From assembly GCA_004212155.1 (NCBI GenBank), contig RXIG01000028.1:32812-96811 (forward strand): a stretch of DNA of 64,000 bases, given 5' to 3'. The DNA comes from an archaeon. GTDB taxonomy: Archaea; Methanobacteriota_B; Thermococci; Methanofastidiosales; NM3. A model generated the notes under the pieces. That model saw only the letters and a list, made by a program, of their open reading frames with translations. It did no database searches and was not told where the DNA came from. Shown here piece by piece: positions 8,746 through 17,403 of this stretch (positions within the stretch are counted from its first letter, which is position 1; each line of letters starts with the position of its first letter). The translations under genes and the position numbers were made by a program.

Positions 8746-9531
8746 CTACAAGCTTGTGGTGATAGCGTCACCTTCGATTATTAGTTTTTTGCCTTCATCT
8801 GCTACTATGGTACGTATTCCCGTACGTTCTTCTATGGCGCATCGTTCCTCCTCGACACCCTGAAGATGGAACTTCATCCCGATATGCGTGAGTACGAGCA
8901 CCTCCGGCTTGACCTCGAGCGCGACCTTGACGGCATCAGTAGTCGTAAGATGATACGGGATGCGATGTTTTGCCGGCCGTGTGACGCACATGATGAGCAC
9001 GCGTGCGTCGCTGTGCCATTTCACGAGATCGGGGAAGAACTGCGTGTCCGATGAGTACGATACTATCCCTTGCGAAGTGGTGAATCTGAATCCTATCGTC
9101 GTGGGATCCGAGTGGATCGTTGGCGTAGCGCGTATGCTGACGTTCCCGACCGTTGTCTCATCACCTGCGGAAAGTGTCTCTATACGCTCAACGAAACGCT
9201 CATTGAAGTTGAATGGTGTCGAGCCACCGTCGGTACCACTGATAGCGCTCTCTGAACCGATCAACACGCCTCTTCGCTGTGTCGCTCCGTTCGTCATGGC
9301 CTCGATGAGGATGCTGCTGTCGTTCGTATGATCTATGTGGCAATGAGAGAGCAGTATGGCATCTAGCTCCCGCGGGTCCTCCTCCTGTTCCCATGACTTG
9401 AGGAGTGCGCCAGGTCCCGGATCCACGTGCATTTTCACATCATCCTTGAGAATGAATCCGCCCGTGCCTCTTTTTTGTGTAATGGTCATGAAACGGCCAC
9501 CGCCGCTTCCAAGAAATGTGAGCTCTACCAT
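8746..9531 (-). CDS. Metallo-beta-lactamase fold hydrolase
   Basis: A 261-residue protein of the RNase Z-like branch of the MBL fold. It begins with the beta strand and loop ELTFLGSGGG; the metal-binding signature is SHCHIDH near residue 85, with further candidate ligands HSD near 145, SSDTQ near 165 and THIGMKFH near the C-terminus. The HxHxDH motif is thus read as HCHIDH. Substrate unknown; a nuclease, phosphodiesterase or thiol-ester hydrolase would all fit. It lies just upstream of valS on the same strand with a 12-base gap. A TATA-like TTATAAA sits about 38 bases before the ATG. Confidence 0.85.
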   Translation of the reverse strand: MVELTFLGSGGGRFMTITQKRGTGGFILKDDVKMHVDPGPGALLKSWEQEEDPRELDAILLSHCHIDHTNDSSILIEAMTNGATQRRGVLIGSESAISGTDGGSTPFNFNERFVERIETLSAGDETTVGNVSIRATPTIHSDPTTIGFRFTTSQGIVSYSSDTQFFPDLVKWHSDARVLIMCVTRPAKHRIPYHLTTTDAVKVALEVKPEVLVLTHIGMKFHLQGVEEERCAIEERTGIRTIVADEGKKLIIEGDAITTSL

Positions 9532-9725
9532 TCTAACCACGATACCCTACATCAAAATAAGGGTGTTTATAAGGCTTTTGTAGAATCGGGTTTTGAGAAT
9601 AGCGTCAGTAGCATCTGTCAATGGCGCCCAAGGGCGTTAATCCCAAGCGGTTCTCCGGTGACAGGGACTGTGAAATGTTTTATGCACAAACAGGGTTGGC
9701 AATTATTCCCAAACAGAAAATTTTA

Positions 9726-9748
9726 AAAAGACTTAGGGAAAGTCTTTT
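9726..9748 (+). repeat. Nine-base inverted repeat upstream of tRNA-Ile
   Basis: AAAAGACTT (9726-9734) and AAGTCTTTT (9740-9748) are perfect inverse complements separated by five bases. The repeat starts at the A-rich TATA-like element (TTTTAAAAAG) and ends ten bases before the mature tRNA 5' end, so it covers the core promoter and leader of the tRNA gene. Confidence 0.5.
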
Positions 9749-9757
9749 CCCACGCAG

Positions 9758-9832
9758 GGGCCCGTGGCTTAGCTTGGTTAGAGCGTCCGGCTGATAACCG
9801 GGAGGTCTCGAGTTCAAATCTCGGCGGGCCCA
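9758..9832 (+). tRNA. tRNA-Ile (GAU)
   Basis: A full cloverleaf: acceptor GGGCCCG pairs with CGGGCCC, D arm with GGCTTAGCTTGGTTAGAGC, anticodon stem TCCGG/CCGGG, loop CTGATAA with anticodon GAT, T loop TTCAAAT, discriminator A. No intron, and CCA is not encoded. Confidence 0.95.
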
Positions 9833-9840
9833 CTTCGTGT

Positions 9841-11598
9841 TTATGTTTCCTCTTTCGAGTTGTTTGCTTCCCGTTTTTTCTGCATGCAGACTATCCCGGT
9901 GTTCTTCTCTCCATCGACATATACTTTGAATCCTTTGGGGTATGTTATCAGCTTTATGAGGTCAGAATTGAATCTGTTCGGCTGTTCATCAAAAAACTCC
10001 CGGTTGAGCTTTCCTCCCTTTTCCATGAAGACAGGGATGTAGAGCGTCTTGAGCGACATGAGGTCGCCAAAGAAGTGAGTGCCAAACGACAGTTCGGGGT
10101 CTGTGCCGCATGTTGACACCTCTACGATGACCGTAGCGTTCGATATCTCGCTGTACGTTACTGGAACACCCAGTTCTGGAGTGGATGTTCCCCAGCGTCC
10201 CGGGCCGACCAGTATGTATCGTTCGTTCTGGAGGATTTCGTTGACCTTGCCTATCTCGCGAGCTATGGCATACGACGTCTGTGCGTTGAAGTTCTCCGGG
10301 GGGACATAGACGATGTGTGGAATGTTGTAACGGAATCCGTTGCCTAGCACGTTCTTGCTCCTGATGATGATGTCGTCCTTAGGCAATCGCGGTATCCTTA
10401 CCTTGCGGTACTCGGGGCGACTGCCAAGGGGCCTGGCCTGGACGAGGTAGAACGTGCCGTTGAGATTGTCATCGAAGTCCATGGCGAACTCGATGTCGAT
10501 GGCGATGCCAAAGAGGCGTTCAAGGCTTGAGAGTATCTCGTCGATAACGGGGATGAACGGGTAGTACTTGCTAGTGGAAAGGATCCGTTCGAACGTCGGC
10601 ACGATCTTCTCGTCAGTGCCTATATGCGGCTGTGTCGGCACGAAGTATTGATTTTCCTTGAGGGTCGAGCAGGTGATGTAGAGATTCTTTGCACTCTTTT
10701 TTACCTCGTCCAGGTCGAGTGTCTGGAATTCGCCCGTCGCAAGGTCGAGCACATCTATCTTGGTCTGGGAGTATCGGACGATCTCATTGACGATCGAACC
10801 TTCTGGACGAAGCTTGGGGTTTGAAAGTGAGAAGACGCGAGCGTAGTTGCGTCCGACGGCACGGGTGCCAAGGCCGGCGACGAGCCTGCCGATGCCGTCC
10901 TCCATCTTGACGCGTTTGCTCCATGGATAGTAGTTTTTCGAGAACGCGACGCCAGCAATGAGGGGGAAGTAGAGATCGTCGCTGTGCTTGCGCCCCACAA
11001 CATTTTGCACGACGATGCACATCTTCTCTTTTTGCCATGGGATCTTATGTTTTTTTCTGTATTCCTTGGCATTCTCGTTGAACGTGGATGCGTAAACGCT
11101 TTTGACGGCATCTTCGATCGATTTGATACGGTATTCGAGCGTGCCGCTGTTAGGAATGAATATGGACTCGTAGATGCCTGCGAACGAGTACTTGAGACTG
11201 TCCTCGAGTAGTGACGACGACCGGATGATGAGCGGTCCATTTTCCTTCTCGAGAATGTCATAGAGCACTGTCTGGAGATCCTCTGGCATGTTCGCCTCAA
11301 GGAACTTCTGATTCATCTCCTTGACGCTCAGGATCCTTCTGCATTTGTCATTGACGATGTCGCTGAGGTAGTTCATGTCGATGAACGAATCATAGAACTC
11401 CGAAGTGATAATGTACGAACGTGGGAAATGTACATATGATGCATACGATCCTTTTATCGTGGCCTCTTGGTAAGCCTTCATAGAGAATATTATTCCTTTT
11501 GCTTTGCCACCAACATGGCCGTTGCCGTATATGGTGACATCATCGGGAAGTTCGTCGGGATCTACGCGATATGTCACAAACGCAGGGTCTTGGGTCAT
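9841..11598 (-). CDS. PEP/pyruvate-binding (PPDK N-terminal domain) protein
   Basis: A 585-residue protein made of the ATP-grasp-type nucleotide-binding half of pyruvate phosphate dikinase and PEP synthase. Diagnostic segments are GGKAKG near residue 32, IIRSSSLLEDS near 125 followed by FAGIYES, and QARPLGSRPEY near 395. The swivelling phosphohistidine domain and the PEP-binding barrel of full enzymes are missing, so it is not a complete dikinase. The C-terminal third carries GPGRWGTSTPELG, a segment conserved in this stand-alone family. It may phosphorylate another partner or act as a regulatory kinase; this is inference. It ends nine bases from the tRNA-Ile gene, which lies on the other strand. 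Confidence 0.8.
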   Translation of the reverse strand: MTQDPAFVTYRVDPDELPDDVTIYGNGHVGGKAKGIIFSMKAYQEATIKGSYASYVHFPRSYIITSEFYDSFIDMNYLSDIVNDKCRRILSVKEMNQKFLEANMPEDLQTVLYDILEKENGPLIIRSSSLLEDSLKYSFAGIYESIFIPNSGTLEYRIKSIEDAVKSVYASTFNENAKEYRKKHKIPWQKEKMCIVVQNVVGRKHSDDLYFPLIAGVAFSKNYYPWSKRVKMEDGIGRLVAGLGTRAVGRNYARVFSLSNPKLRPEGSIVNEIVRYSQTKIDVLDLATGEFQTLDLDEVKKSAKNLYITCSTLKENQYFVPTQPHIGTDEKIVPTFERILSTSKYYPFIPVIDEILSSLERLFGIAIDIEFAMDFDDNLNGTFYLVQARPLGSRPEYRKVRIPRLPKDDIIIRSKNVLGNGFRYNIPHIVYVPPENFNAQTSYAIAREIGKVNEILQNERYILVGPGRWGTSTPELGVPVTYSEISNATVIVEVSTCGTDPELSFGTHFFGDLMSLKTLYIPVFMEKGGKLNREFFDEQPNRFNSDLIKLITYPKGFKVYVDGEKNTGIVCMQKKREANNSKEET

Positions 11599-11799
11599 TG
11601 AGAATCCTTTGTGGCGATAGTATTAATATATTTTGCATTTTTGGAACAAAGCGTCATCGATTCAAAAGATACCATCCTGTGAAGAAAGCGATATTGCGGC
11701 GCCCATCGCGGTGTGACGCTAGGTCGAACGGCCCCCTTGGCTACAAAACATTTTTTAAGCGATGTCCGCTGTATCTAGATACTCACTCAACTTTGTTGT

Positions 11800-11877
11800 G
11801 GGACCGTGGGGTAGCTTGGTCCATCCTTTGGGGTTCGGGGCCTCAAGTCTCGCGTTCAAATCGCGACGGTCCCACCA
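11800..11877 (+). tRNA. tRNA-Pro (CGG)
   Basis: Acceptor GGGACCG pairs with CGGTCCC; anticodon stem TGGGG/CCTCA (one G-U pair) closes the loop TTCGGGG, giving anticodon CGG with G37 as usual for proline tRNAs. T arm CGCG/CGCG around TTCAAAT, discriminator A. The CCA end is encoded at 11875-11877, unlike tRNA-Ile. No intron. Confidence 0.9.
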
Positions 11878-11887
11878 GCTTCGTTTC

Positions 11888-12658
11888 TCATCTGAAGATG
11901 GTGATGCAGTACGTCTCGCCGCTGATATCCAGTATATGCGTTTGCGCATCAAGCGTGAGGACCGTTCCATCCTTGGTCGTGAGCTTTATCGGATGAGCTG
12001 CATATCCTTTCGAGGTCGCCTCCTTGATGCTCTTATAGAGCATGGCCTTGTCCTCTGGAGGCATGAGCGATGCGGGGGTAATTCTCTCGAGCTCTTCCCT
12101 CACGTACTGGAGGAGGTTGCAAAACGCATCATTGAGGAACAAGAAACGTTCTGGAAGCGCATCGGCTGAAACGTGACAGATCATGATCGGTTCGACCGCG
12201 TTGTTAAAAAGGTCTGTGTAGCGCTTTTGCTCCTGCATGAGCCACTCGCTCTGCTTTAGGTTATAGAACTCCGATAACCTATTTGCTATCTCTATGAGGA
12301 GGTTTCGCTCCTCGAGGAGGAAGGGCCCGTCGTCAGCCTCGGGGCGTTTGGCGAGATAGTGAACCTCGACACACCCTATCGGTTCGCCCTGGTAGAAGAT
12401 CTTCTCCTTCTGGCTCCATCTTCCCTCCCTGAAACGGGGAGATGTCACTGATGTCGGCCCTATGGTGATCCTGGAGCAGCATATCTCGGAATATTGCCAT
12501 CCAGGGGGAATGATCTCCGCTATCTTGCTGAGTTGTTGCTCGAAAGGGATGTTTTTCTTGGTCATGACCTTTGATATCTTGTAGAGTGTATTGAGCTCCT
12601 TTACCCGCTCCCTCAGTTTTTTCGTGATATCGTTGGTCTCATCCGTTTTTTCTGACAT
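11888..12658 (-). CDS. PAS domain sensor-like protein without output domain
   Basis: A 256-residue soluble protein. Residues 1-25 are a charged helix (KKLRERVKELNTLYKISKVM), the common linker before GAF-like sensor domains; about 30-140 resemble a GAF fold (PPGWQYSEICCSRI, EPIGCVEVHY, ERNLLIEIANRLSEF), and about 150-256 a PAS domain (YTDLFNNAVEPI, LFLNDAFCNLLQY). No kinase, HTH or other output domain is present, so it would signal through a partner. Start chosen at 12658; ATG 12670 is an in-frame alternative with the same weak GTGGT upstream. TATA-like TTTATATAAT lies near 12735-12745. Confidence 0.75.
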   Translation of the reverse strand: MSEKTDETNDITKKLRERVKELNTLYKISKVMTKKNIPFEQQLSKIAEIIPPGWQYSEICCSRITIGPTSVTSPRFREGRWSQKEKIFYQGEPIGCVEVHYLAKRPEADDGPFLLEERNLLIEIANRLSEFYNLKQSEWLMQEQKRYTDLFNNAVEPIMICHVSADALPERFLFLNDAFCNLLQYVREELERITPASLMPPEDKAMLYKSIKEATSKGYAAHPIKLTTKDGTVLTLDAQTHILDISGETYCITIFR

Positions 12659-12820
12659 GTTCGACCACATTCTATGGATGCTATCTCCTATGGACCATAA
12701 CGTCCCGCTTGCTACCCCACTACATCCATGGATTATATAAATGATGGGATGGTTCGGAGGCAGATATACGGGTATATGCATCCTGGCCGCACCATAAAAA
12801 CATTTGCGTATGAATCCGCT

Positions 12821-13228
12821 TCATTCCTCTTTCGCCCCCATCTCTCCCCTGCGCTGCTCATACACCGATTTGCAGTAGTTGTAGAATGCGCAGTCCTTGC
12901 ATATCAGCTCGAGTACGGAGGGCGTCACAACCTCGTCTATGACCGAGTAGATCTCTGTCGTTGAATAGGTCCGTTCGCACATGAGCCCTGTTGCTCGCAA
13001 CACCTTCGCATCGAGCAGTTTCGTGAAGAGGAGCTTGGGGCACGTTTCACGGTGCGGGCAGTGCGTGCAGATGTCGTCTTCCCCGCAGATGAGGCGTATG
13101 CGTACGTTGTCATCGTCGATCTTTTTCTTGATCTCCTTGAACGCCTCTACGAAGTGATGGCTGTATCCTAGTCCGTAGAACGTACAGATGCACAATAAGT
13201 GGTGTGGCCTCAGATTGATCGTTTCCAT
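12821..13228 (-). CDS. DUF1284 domain protein
   Basis: A 135-residue protein that begins with the DUF1284 hallmark LRPHHLLCI followed by GYSHHFVEAF. It has eight cysteines, grouped as C..CTHCPHRETCPK and CKDCAFYNYC, which could hold a zinc or iron-sulfur centre; that is inference. Function is not known. I chose the ATG at 13228, with GGTG four bases upstream, over the frame start at 13276. A TATA-like AATATTTATATTG lies near 13273-13285. Confidence 0.85.
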   Translation of the reverse strand: METINLRPHHLLCICTFYGLGYSHHFVEAFKEIKKKIDDDNVRIRLICGEDDICTHCPHRETCPKLLFTKLLDAKVLRATGLMCERTYSTTEIYSVIDEVVTPSVLELICKDCAFYNYCKSVYEQRRGEMGAKEE

Positions 13229-13389
13229 GGGGCACCATTCCCTGAGAATTGGCATTTCTACCTCAAGACCAAACAATATAAATATTCTTGAGGAAGCGTG
13301 AATCTATTCCTTTTATGGGGTTGTGCTCAAGGATATTTGATATAAAGATTTTTAAATAGTCGGCCATCAAGTGACTACAAGGTGAGAAC

Positions 13390-13803
13390 ATGTCGGGATA
13401 TGATTACGAGAAACTCCTCGATGACGCACGGGACTCGCTCCCCCAGAACCTCTTCGAGGGAAGCAGATTTGAGATGCCTAAGATTAAGGCGTTTGTCGTG
13501 GGAAATAAGACGATAATCAAGAACTTCAGAGAGATCGTCAATACCTTGCGCAGGGATGAGAATCACATCATGAAGTTCCTCTTGGGTGAGATGGCAACAT
13601 CTGGTAACATCGAGGGCTCACAAGCCGTCTTCCAGGGTAAGTTCACCCAGTCGTTCATACAGGACAAGCTTCAAAAGTACGCTGACAACTTTGTTCTATG
13701 CATGGAATGCAAGAAACCGGACACGACGATAGTGAAGGAAGGGAGGATCTACTTCCTGCGCTGCGAGGCATGTGGCGCAAAGCATCCTCTCAGGAACTAC
13801 TAG
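13390..13803 (+). CDS. eif2b: Translation initiation factor aIF2 subunit beta
   Basis: 137 residues, the usual archaeal length. It carries the N-terminal gamma-binding helix (YEKLLDDARDSLP), the central alpha-beta domain (KIKAFVVGNKTIIKNF...REI) and the C-terminal C4 zinc finger CMECKKPDT...CEACGAKHP. With aIF2 alpha and gamma it delivers initiator Met-tRNA to the small subunit; neither is in the window. An AGGTGA site five bases before the ATG marks the start. First gene of a three-gene operon with DUF424 and NMD3. Confidence 0.97.
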   Translation: MSGYDYEKLLDDARDSLPQNLFEGSRFEMPKIKAFVVGNKTIIKNFREIVNTLRRDENHIMKFLLGEMATSGNIEGSQAVFQGKFTQSFIQDKLQKYADNFVLCMECKKPDTTIVKEGRIYFLRCEACGAKHPLRNY

Positions 13804-13810
13804 TGGTGTG

Positions 13811-14107
13811 ATGAACGTTTACGTGAAGGTCCATAAGGCATGCAACGACGTGCTCGTTGCCATGTGCGATACGGACGTGCTCGGCAAGGAATTTCGAGAG
13901 GGGGAGCTCCATATCACCCCTTCTCCCTCTTTCTACAAGGGAAAGCTCATACCGATAGAGGAGTGTGAACGCTATTTTGCCGCCGCATCCATACTCAATC
14001 TTGTCGGAACGAACGTAGTGGAACGCGCCATATCAGCAGGATATATCGATCGGGAGCATGTGCTTACCATTGGCGGGACCGTGCATGCACAGATGGTGGT
14101 CGTCTAG
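13811..14107 (+). CDS. DUF424 family protein
   Basis: 98 residues matching the archaeal DUF424 family: DVLVAMCDTDVLGKEFREGEL at the start and FAAASILNLVGTNVVE..I..G.I in the second half. The function is not established, but the family is regularly found beside aIF2 beta or NMD3, which points to a role in translation. Start ATG at 13811 directly follows GTGGTGTG; an earlier in-frame start at 13772 would overlap aIF2 beta. Ends two bases before NMD3. Confidence 0.85.
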   Translation: MNVYVKVHKACNDVLVAMCDTDVLGKEFREGELHITPSPSFYKGKLIPIEECERYFAAASILNLVGTNVVERAISAGYIDREHVLTIGGTVHAQMVVV

Positions 14108-14109
14108 CG

Positions 14110-15186
14110 ATGTTTTGCTACAAGTGCGGAAAGGAAGCGCGGCTTGTCGACGGATTGTGCAGGGAGTGCTACGTGAAGGAGCACTCGCTCATAACGCTTG
14201 AGACGCACTATCCTGTAGTCATATGCAAGTATTGCGACACGTACCTCTACGATGTGTGGCGCCAGTTCTCATATATAGAGGACATCATCGACACGATCCT
14301 GGACAAGGCGGCGGGAAAGCGGCGCATACGTGCGGTCGACGATTTCGGTCCCCCCTCCTACGACCCGCTCCAGGTTCGCTACAAGGTAATCCCCGAAAAA
14401 GAAACATTTGTCGTCGAATGCGAGGTCTATGGCCGTGACGATCCCTTTAGCGATGTTGCGATCACCGAGGACCATGTATTTGTCGTGGAGCCGAAGTACA
14501 CAGTATGCCCCCGGTGCTCGAAGAAGTATGGCGGCTACTACGAGGCGATATTCCAGGTTCGCAGGGAGGGCAGGCCCCTAACTGCCGATGAGGCGCAGTA
14601 CTTCATCGACGAGGTCTCCTCGCTGTCCGATGCCGAGCTCGAAAAGAACGAGATGGCGTTCATAGCAAAGGTCCAGACGCGAAAGGAGGGTGTAGACTTC
14701 CAGATGGGATCGCTCAAGTTCACAAAGAAACTTGCCCGGACCCTCCTGTCGCGCTACGGCGGCTCGATAGGGGAATCGCACCGGCTCGTGGGGTTTGACA
14801 GGCAAGAGGGCAAGGAGCGACATCGCACCACGATCGTCTATCGGCTCTCCAAGTTCGAACCTGGGCAGTACGTGTTTTACAAGGGCTCGCTGTGGAAGGT
14901 GGCAAATGCAGTGGACAAGCTTTCACTGGAAACCTTCGATGACGCGGCCACAATCGACTTCAAGAAGGTCGAGAAGGAGGCCAGTGAGGGACAGCTGGAG
15001 ATAGTAGGGTCAGAATTCTTACGTAAGGGCCTCATAGCATCGTTCAATGACGGTGCCGAGGTGCTCGCTCTCGACACGTATGAAACGTACGAGCTCGAGG
15101 CAGCCAGCGTGCCCAAGGGGCTTACCCAGGGCGACCAGGTGCTCTTTCTCATCAAGGACAGCAGATGTCACGTCGTCAACCCGTAG
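14110..15186 (+). CDS. nmd3: NMD3 family ribosomal large-subunit protein
   Basis: 358 residues. The N-terminal Cys-rich zinc-binding part has FCYKCGKEA, LCRECYVKEH and ICKYCDTYLY, then after about residue 130 CPRCSKKYGGYYEAI; the C-terminal half has the two small beta domains of the NMD3 family. In eukaryotes NMD3 is the export adaptor for the 60S subunit; in archaea it is thought to act in late 50S assembly or subunit anti-association. Co-transcribed with aIF2 beta and DUF424. The last 19 bases overlap the convergent nucleotidyltransferase gene. Confidence 0.93.
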   Translation: MFCYKCGKEARLVDGLCRECYVKEHSLITLETHYPVVICKYCDTYLYDVWRQFSYIEDIIDTILDKAAGKRRIRAVDDFGPPSYDPLQVRYKVIPEKETFVVECEVYGRDDPFSDVAITEDHVFVVEPKYTVCPRCSKKYGGYYEAIFQVRREGRPLTADEAQYFIDEVSSLSDAELEKNEMAFIAKVQTRKEGVDFQMGSLKFTKKLARTLLSRYGGSIGESHRLVGFDRQEGKERHRTTIVYRLSKFEPGQYVFYKGSLWKVANAVDKLSLETFDDAATIDFKKVEKEASEGQLEIVGSEFLRKGLIASFNDGAEVLALDTYETYELEAASVPKGLTQGDQVLFLIKDSRCHVVNP

Positions 15187-16535
15187 GTTATTCGCACGTG
15201 CAGGACACCGTCTTTCCATAACGGTGTTGCATTGACGGGTACGAGCTGCGAGTCAATCAAATACCGCACAAACGTCACTTCCTTCGCTGGAAGGCGCATC
15301 TTCCCCTTTATGACGTTGTTTGGGATACGAAACTCTGCGTAGAGCTCCCCCCCATACGATGTGATGTCACATACCGTACGTTGGCTGATGTGCTTTGTCT
15401 CGTAGCGCTTGAGCGAGACACCGGCGACAAGCTCGGATGGAGGTGCCTCGAACGGCAGCATGGCGTACAATTTCCCGATCGTTGCCTCATCGACGCCGGA
15501 GAGGTACGCAACCTCGTCGAACTTGCCGTCCCAGAACTGGTCTATCCCCGAACGATAGATGGCATCAGCCGTAACGGCGTCGACCGTCTGCGAGGCGCGC
15601 GCCACGAAAAAGGCTCTGTCGATCATGGAATCAATACGCTGGTCCTTAGGAGTGACGTTCTTTTTCGTGTAGTTGTCGATGAGCTGGGCAACTTCTTTCC
15701 GTGATACCTTGTTCTCGAGGCAGGAGATGGCAAGATTGGTAAGCACATGCTGGTAACCGGCACGCCTCAATGGGTAATGGAGCATCTCCTCGTCCTTGTA
15801 GGGTCGCCCCATTGCGATCTCCTCCGCGGCAGCCACATTGATGTTGGCGATCTTGAGAAGCTTTGAGACCGAGTATGTGTTGACCACATGGAGCAGCGTG
15901 TCCATGTCGCGCTTCAGTGGGATGTTGCCCTCCTTGAGCTCGCGTTCTATTACATCTTGGGATTCCTTGGGAAGCAGGTGCCTGACCGGGGCGGTAAGCC
16001 GCCCTGTCTCCAGGATGGCGCGCCGGATATAGCGTCCGGAGACGGTCTCGTTGTCTATTTTGTACGTAGGGGTGATGTGGTATCCCATGCGCTTCTTGTG
16101 AGTGATGGCATGAAGCTCGTTGGCGGCCACCCATCGTATGAGATTCCTATCCTCCCACGATCGCGGAATGCCCATGAGCATGCCCCGTTCGGCAAACCAT
16201 CGAGAGACCTCCATGATCCGATCATGCGTCATCTTCGAGGCGGCGGCATCGACGATGTCGGTCATGCCGTCACGCGCCATCATGTCTATTCGTATGGGGA
16301 CGGTGTATGAGAGCGGAAGGCGGTAATGGAGCCCGCGAACGGGGATCGCCTCCACCCCGAGCGCCTCGCAAATCTCCCGTCTGGCCTCAAACGTCAAAAA
16401 TGGTGGCGTATGGTGCGCCGTATAATCCTCGTTGATGTAGGCAAAGACATCGCCTACCTTCTTTCCCTCCTTGATGAGGTGTATGTGTCCTTTGTGCACC
16501 GGATCGAAATCGACGCCCATTCCCACTTTATGCAT
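15168..16535 (-). CDS. HxGH-type nucleotidyltransferase with helical C-terminal region
   Basis: A 455-residue protein starting with a cytidylyltransferase-like fold: GVDFDPVHKGHIHLI at residues 7-21 holds the HKGH nucleotide-binding motif, and YHITPTYKIDNETVSGRYIRRAI near residue 180 supplies the SGRYIR phosphate-contact loop. The 120 residues in between resemble the TmcAL and phosphopantetheine adenylyltransferase branch. The long C-terminal part, about residues 200-455, is mainly helical and does not match a domain I know. Substrate unknown; tRNA or a cofactor are both possible. The ATG at 16535 lies about 27 bases after a strong TATA element, so I prefer this leaderless start to the longer frame at 16685. 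Confidence 0.75.
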   Translation of the reverse strand: MHKVGMGVDFDPVHKGHIHLIKEGKKVGDVFAYINEDYTAHHTPPFLTFEARREICEALGVEAIPVRGLHYRLPLSYTVPIRIDMMARDGMTDIVDAAASKMTHDRIMEVSRWFAERGMLMGIPRSWEDRNLIRWVAANELHAITHKKRMGYHITPTYKIDNETVSGRYIRRAILETGRLTAPVRHLLPKESQDVIERELKEGNIPLKRDMDTLLHVVNTYSVSKLLKIANINVAAAEEIAMGRPYKDEEMLHYPLRRAGYQHVLTNLAISCLENKVSRKEVAQLIDNYTKKNVTPKDQRIDSMIDRAFFVARASQTVDAVTADAIYRSGIDQFWDGKFDEVAYLSGVDEATIGKLYAMLPFEAPPSELVAGVSLKRYETKHISQRTVCDITSYGGELYAEFRIPNNVIKGKMRLPAKEVTFVRYLIDSQLVPVNATPLWKDGVLHVRITYGLTT

Positions 16536-16554
16536 GTTCCATGGGTTGAGCGCA

Positions 16555-16570
16555 ATATATTTATATAACT
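16555..16570 (-). promoter_or_regulatory. TATA box of the nucleotidyltransferase gene
   Basis: AGTTATATAAATATAT on the minus strand, centred about 27 bases before the ATG at 16535. The spacing predicts that transcription begins at or next to the start codon. Confidence 0.55.
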
Positions 16571-16780
16571 TGTGCAAGACGTTGGCATGCTGGATGACAG
16601 CCGTGTACCGTATGGGTCCTCCGTTGAGCATGCTTTGCGCAAACGATGAGACGGTAGCCAACCCCGGTACAGGACAGCCCGCCATGAGAGTTATCCGATG
16701 GAGAGAGGATTCCCCGAACGATGAATCTTGGATGTTAGTGTGTCGGGCGACATTACTTTCTTTGCCTTTTAGGTGATGCC

Positions 16781-17074
16781 ATGTATTCCAAGGCCATCTC
16801 AGAGACCTGCGACGGTGTGCTTATCGACGTGATGGTAATTCCGAACTCGAAGGAATCGGGGATGGAATGGGACCCGTGGCGCTCCCGCATTCGCGTGAAG
16901 GTGCGCGCAAGACCGACCAAAGGGAAGGCAAACGAGGAAGTTGTCGGAGTTTTTTCGAGTGTAGGGCCTTCTCGTATTATTCGCGGCCATCTCTCCCGTG
17001 AGAAGACCGTGCTCATCGAGGCATCACCGGATGAGATCAAGTCATTTCTTGCATCACATCTCCAAAAATCGTGA
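16781..17074 (+). CDS. DUF167 (YggU) family protein
   Basis: 97 residues with the DUF167 pattern: V.VIPNSKES at residues 19-27, the IRVKVRARPTKGKANEEVV core at 37-55, and LSREKTVLIEASPDEI in the second half. The structure is known for several members but the cellular role is not. Start ATG follows AGGTGAT by three bases. No clear operon partner: the upstream neighbour is divergent and dnaG is 330 bases downstream. Confidence 0.88.
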   Translation: MYSKAISETCDGVLIDVMVIPNSKESGMEWDPWRSRIRVKVRARPTKGKANEEVVGVFSSVGPSRIIRGHLSREKTVLIEASPDEIKSFLASHLQKS

Positions 17075-17403
17075 TATCGGGAGCCATGCGCGAGAGAAGA
17101 GGGATCAGAAAGAGCATGCATAACCGTGCTTCTAGTAGAAGTGCTTTGCCTAGTTAGGATTGCGTGATGCAAGGCTTTCAGGCAGTCACAAACATAAAAT
17201 GATTGAAGTTATATTATTTTTATACCAAAAAGTTAATAAATGGTTTAAAGGATAATATGGTTTGTTACGCATAATAACACGTTCATTTATAAAAAATACT
17301 GTCGTAGGACCCCACCATCATCCAACTCATCCTTAATTAATTACCATTATTGGATCCGAAGGATCGCCTAGGTAGAGCTAGTTCTTACGACGTATTGCTG
17401 GAG
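17075..17403. other. Intergenic region before dnaG
   Basis: The first half contains a perfect short hairpin CTTCTA-G-TAGAAG near 17130, possibly the transcript end of the DUF167 gene though without a T run. The second half is AT-rich, with a TATA-like CATTTATAAAAAA near 17284-17296. From 17350 a frame open into dnaG begins with TTG but has no ribosome-binding site; a strong GGAGGTG lies at 17400-17406. Confidence 0.4.

Noticed and set aside
16684-16776. 30-codon frame before DUF167
   Set aside because: Its ATG has no ribosome-binding site or promoter and the peptide has no recognisable feature.
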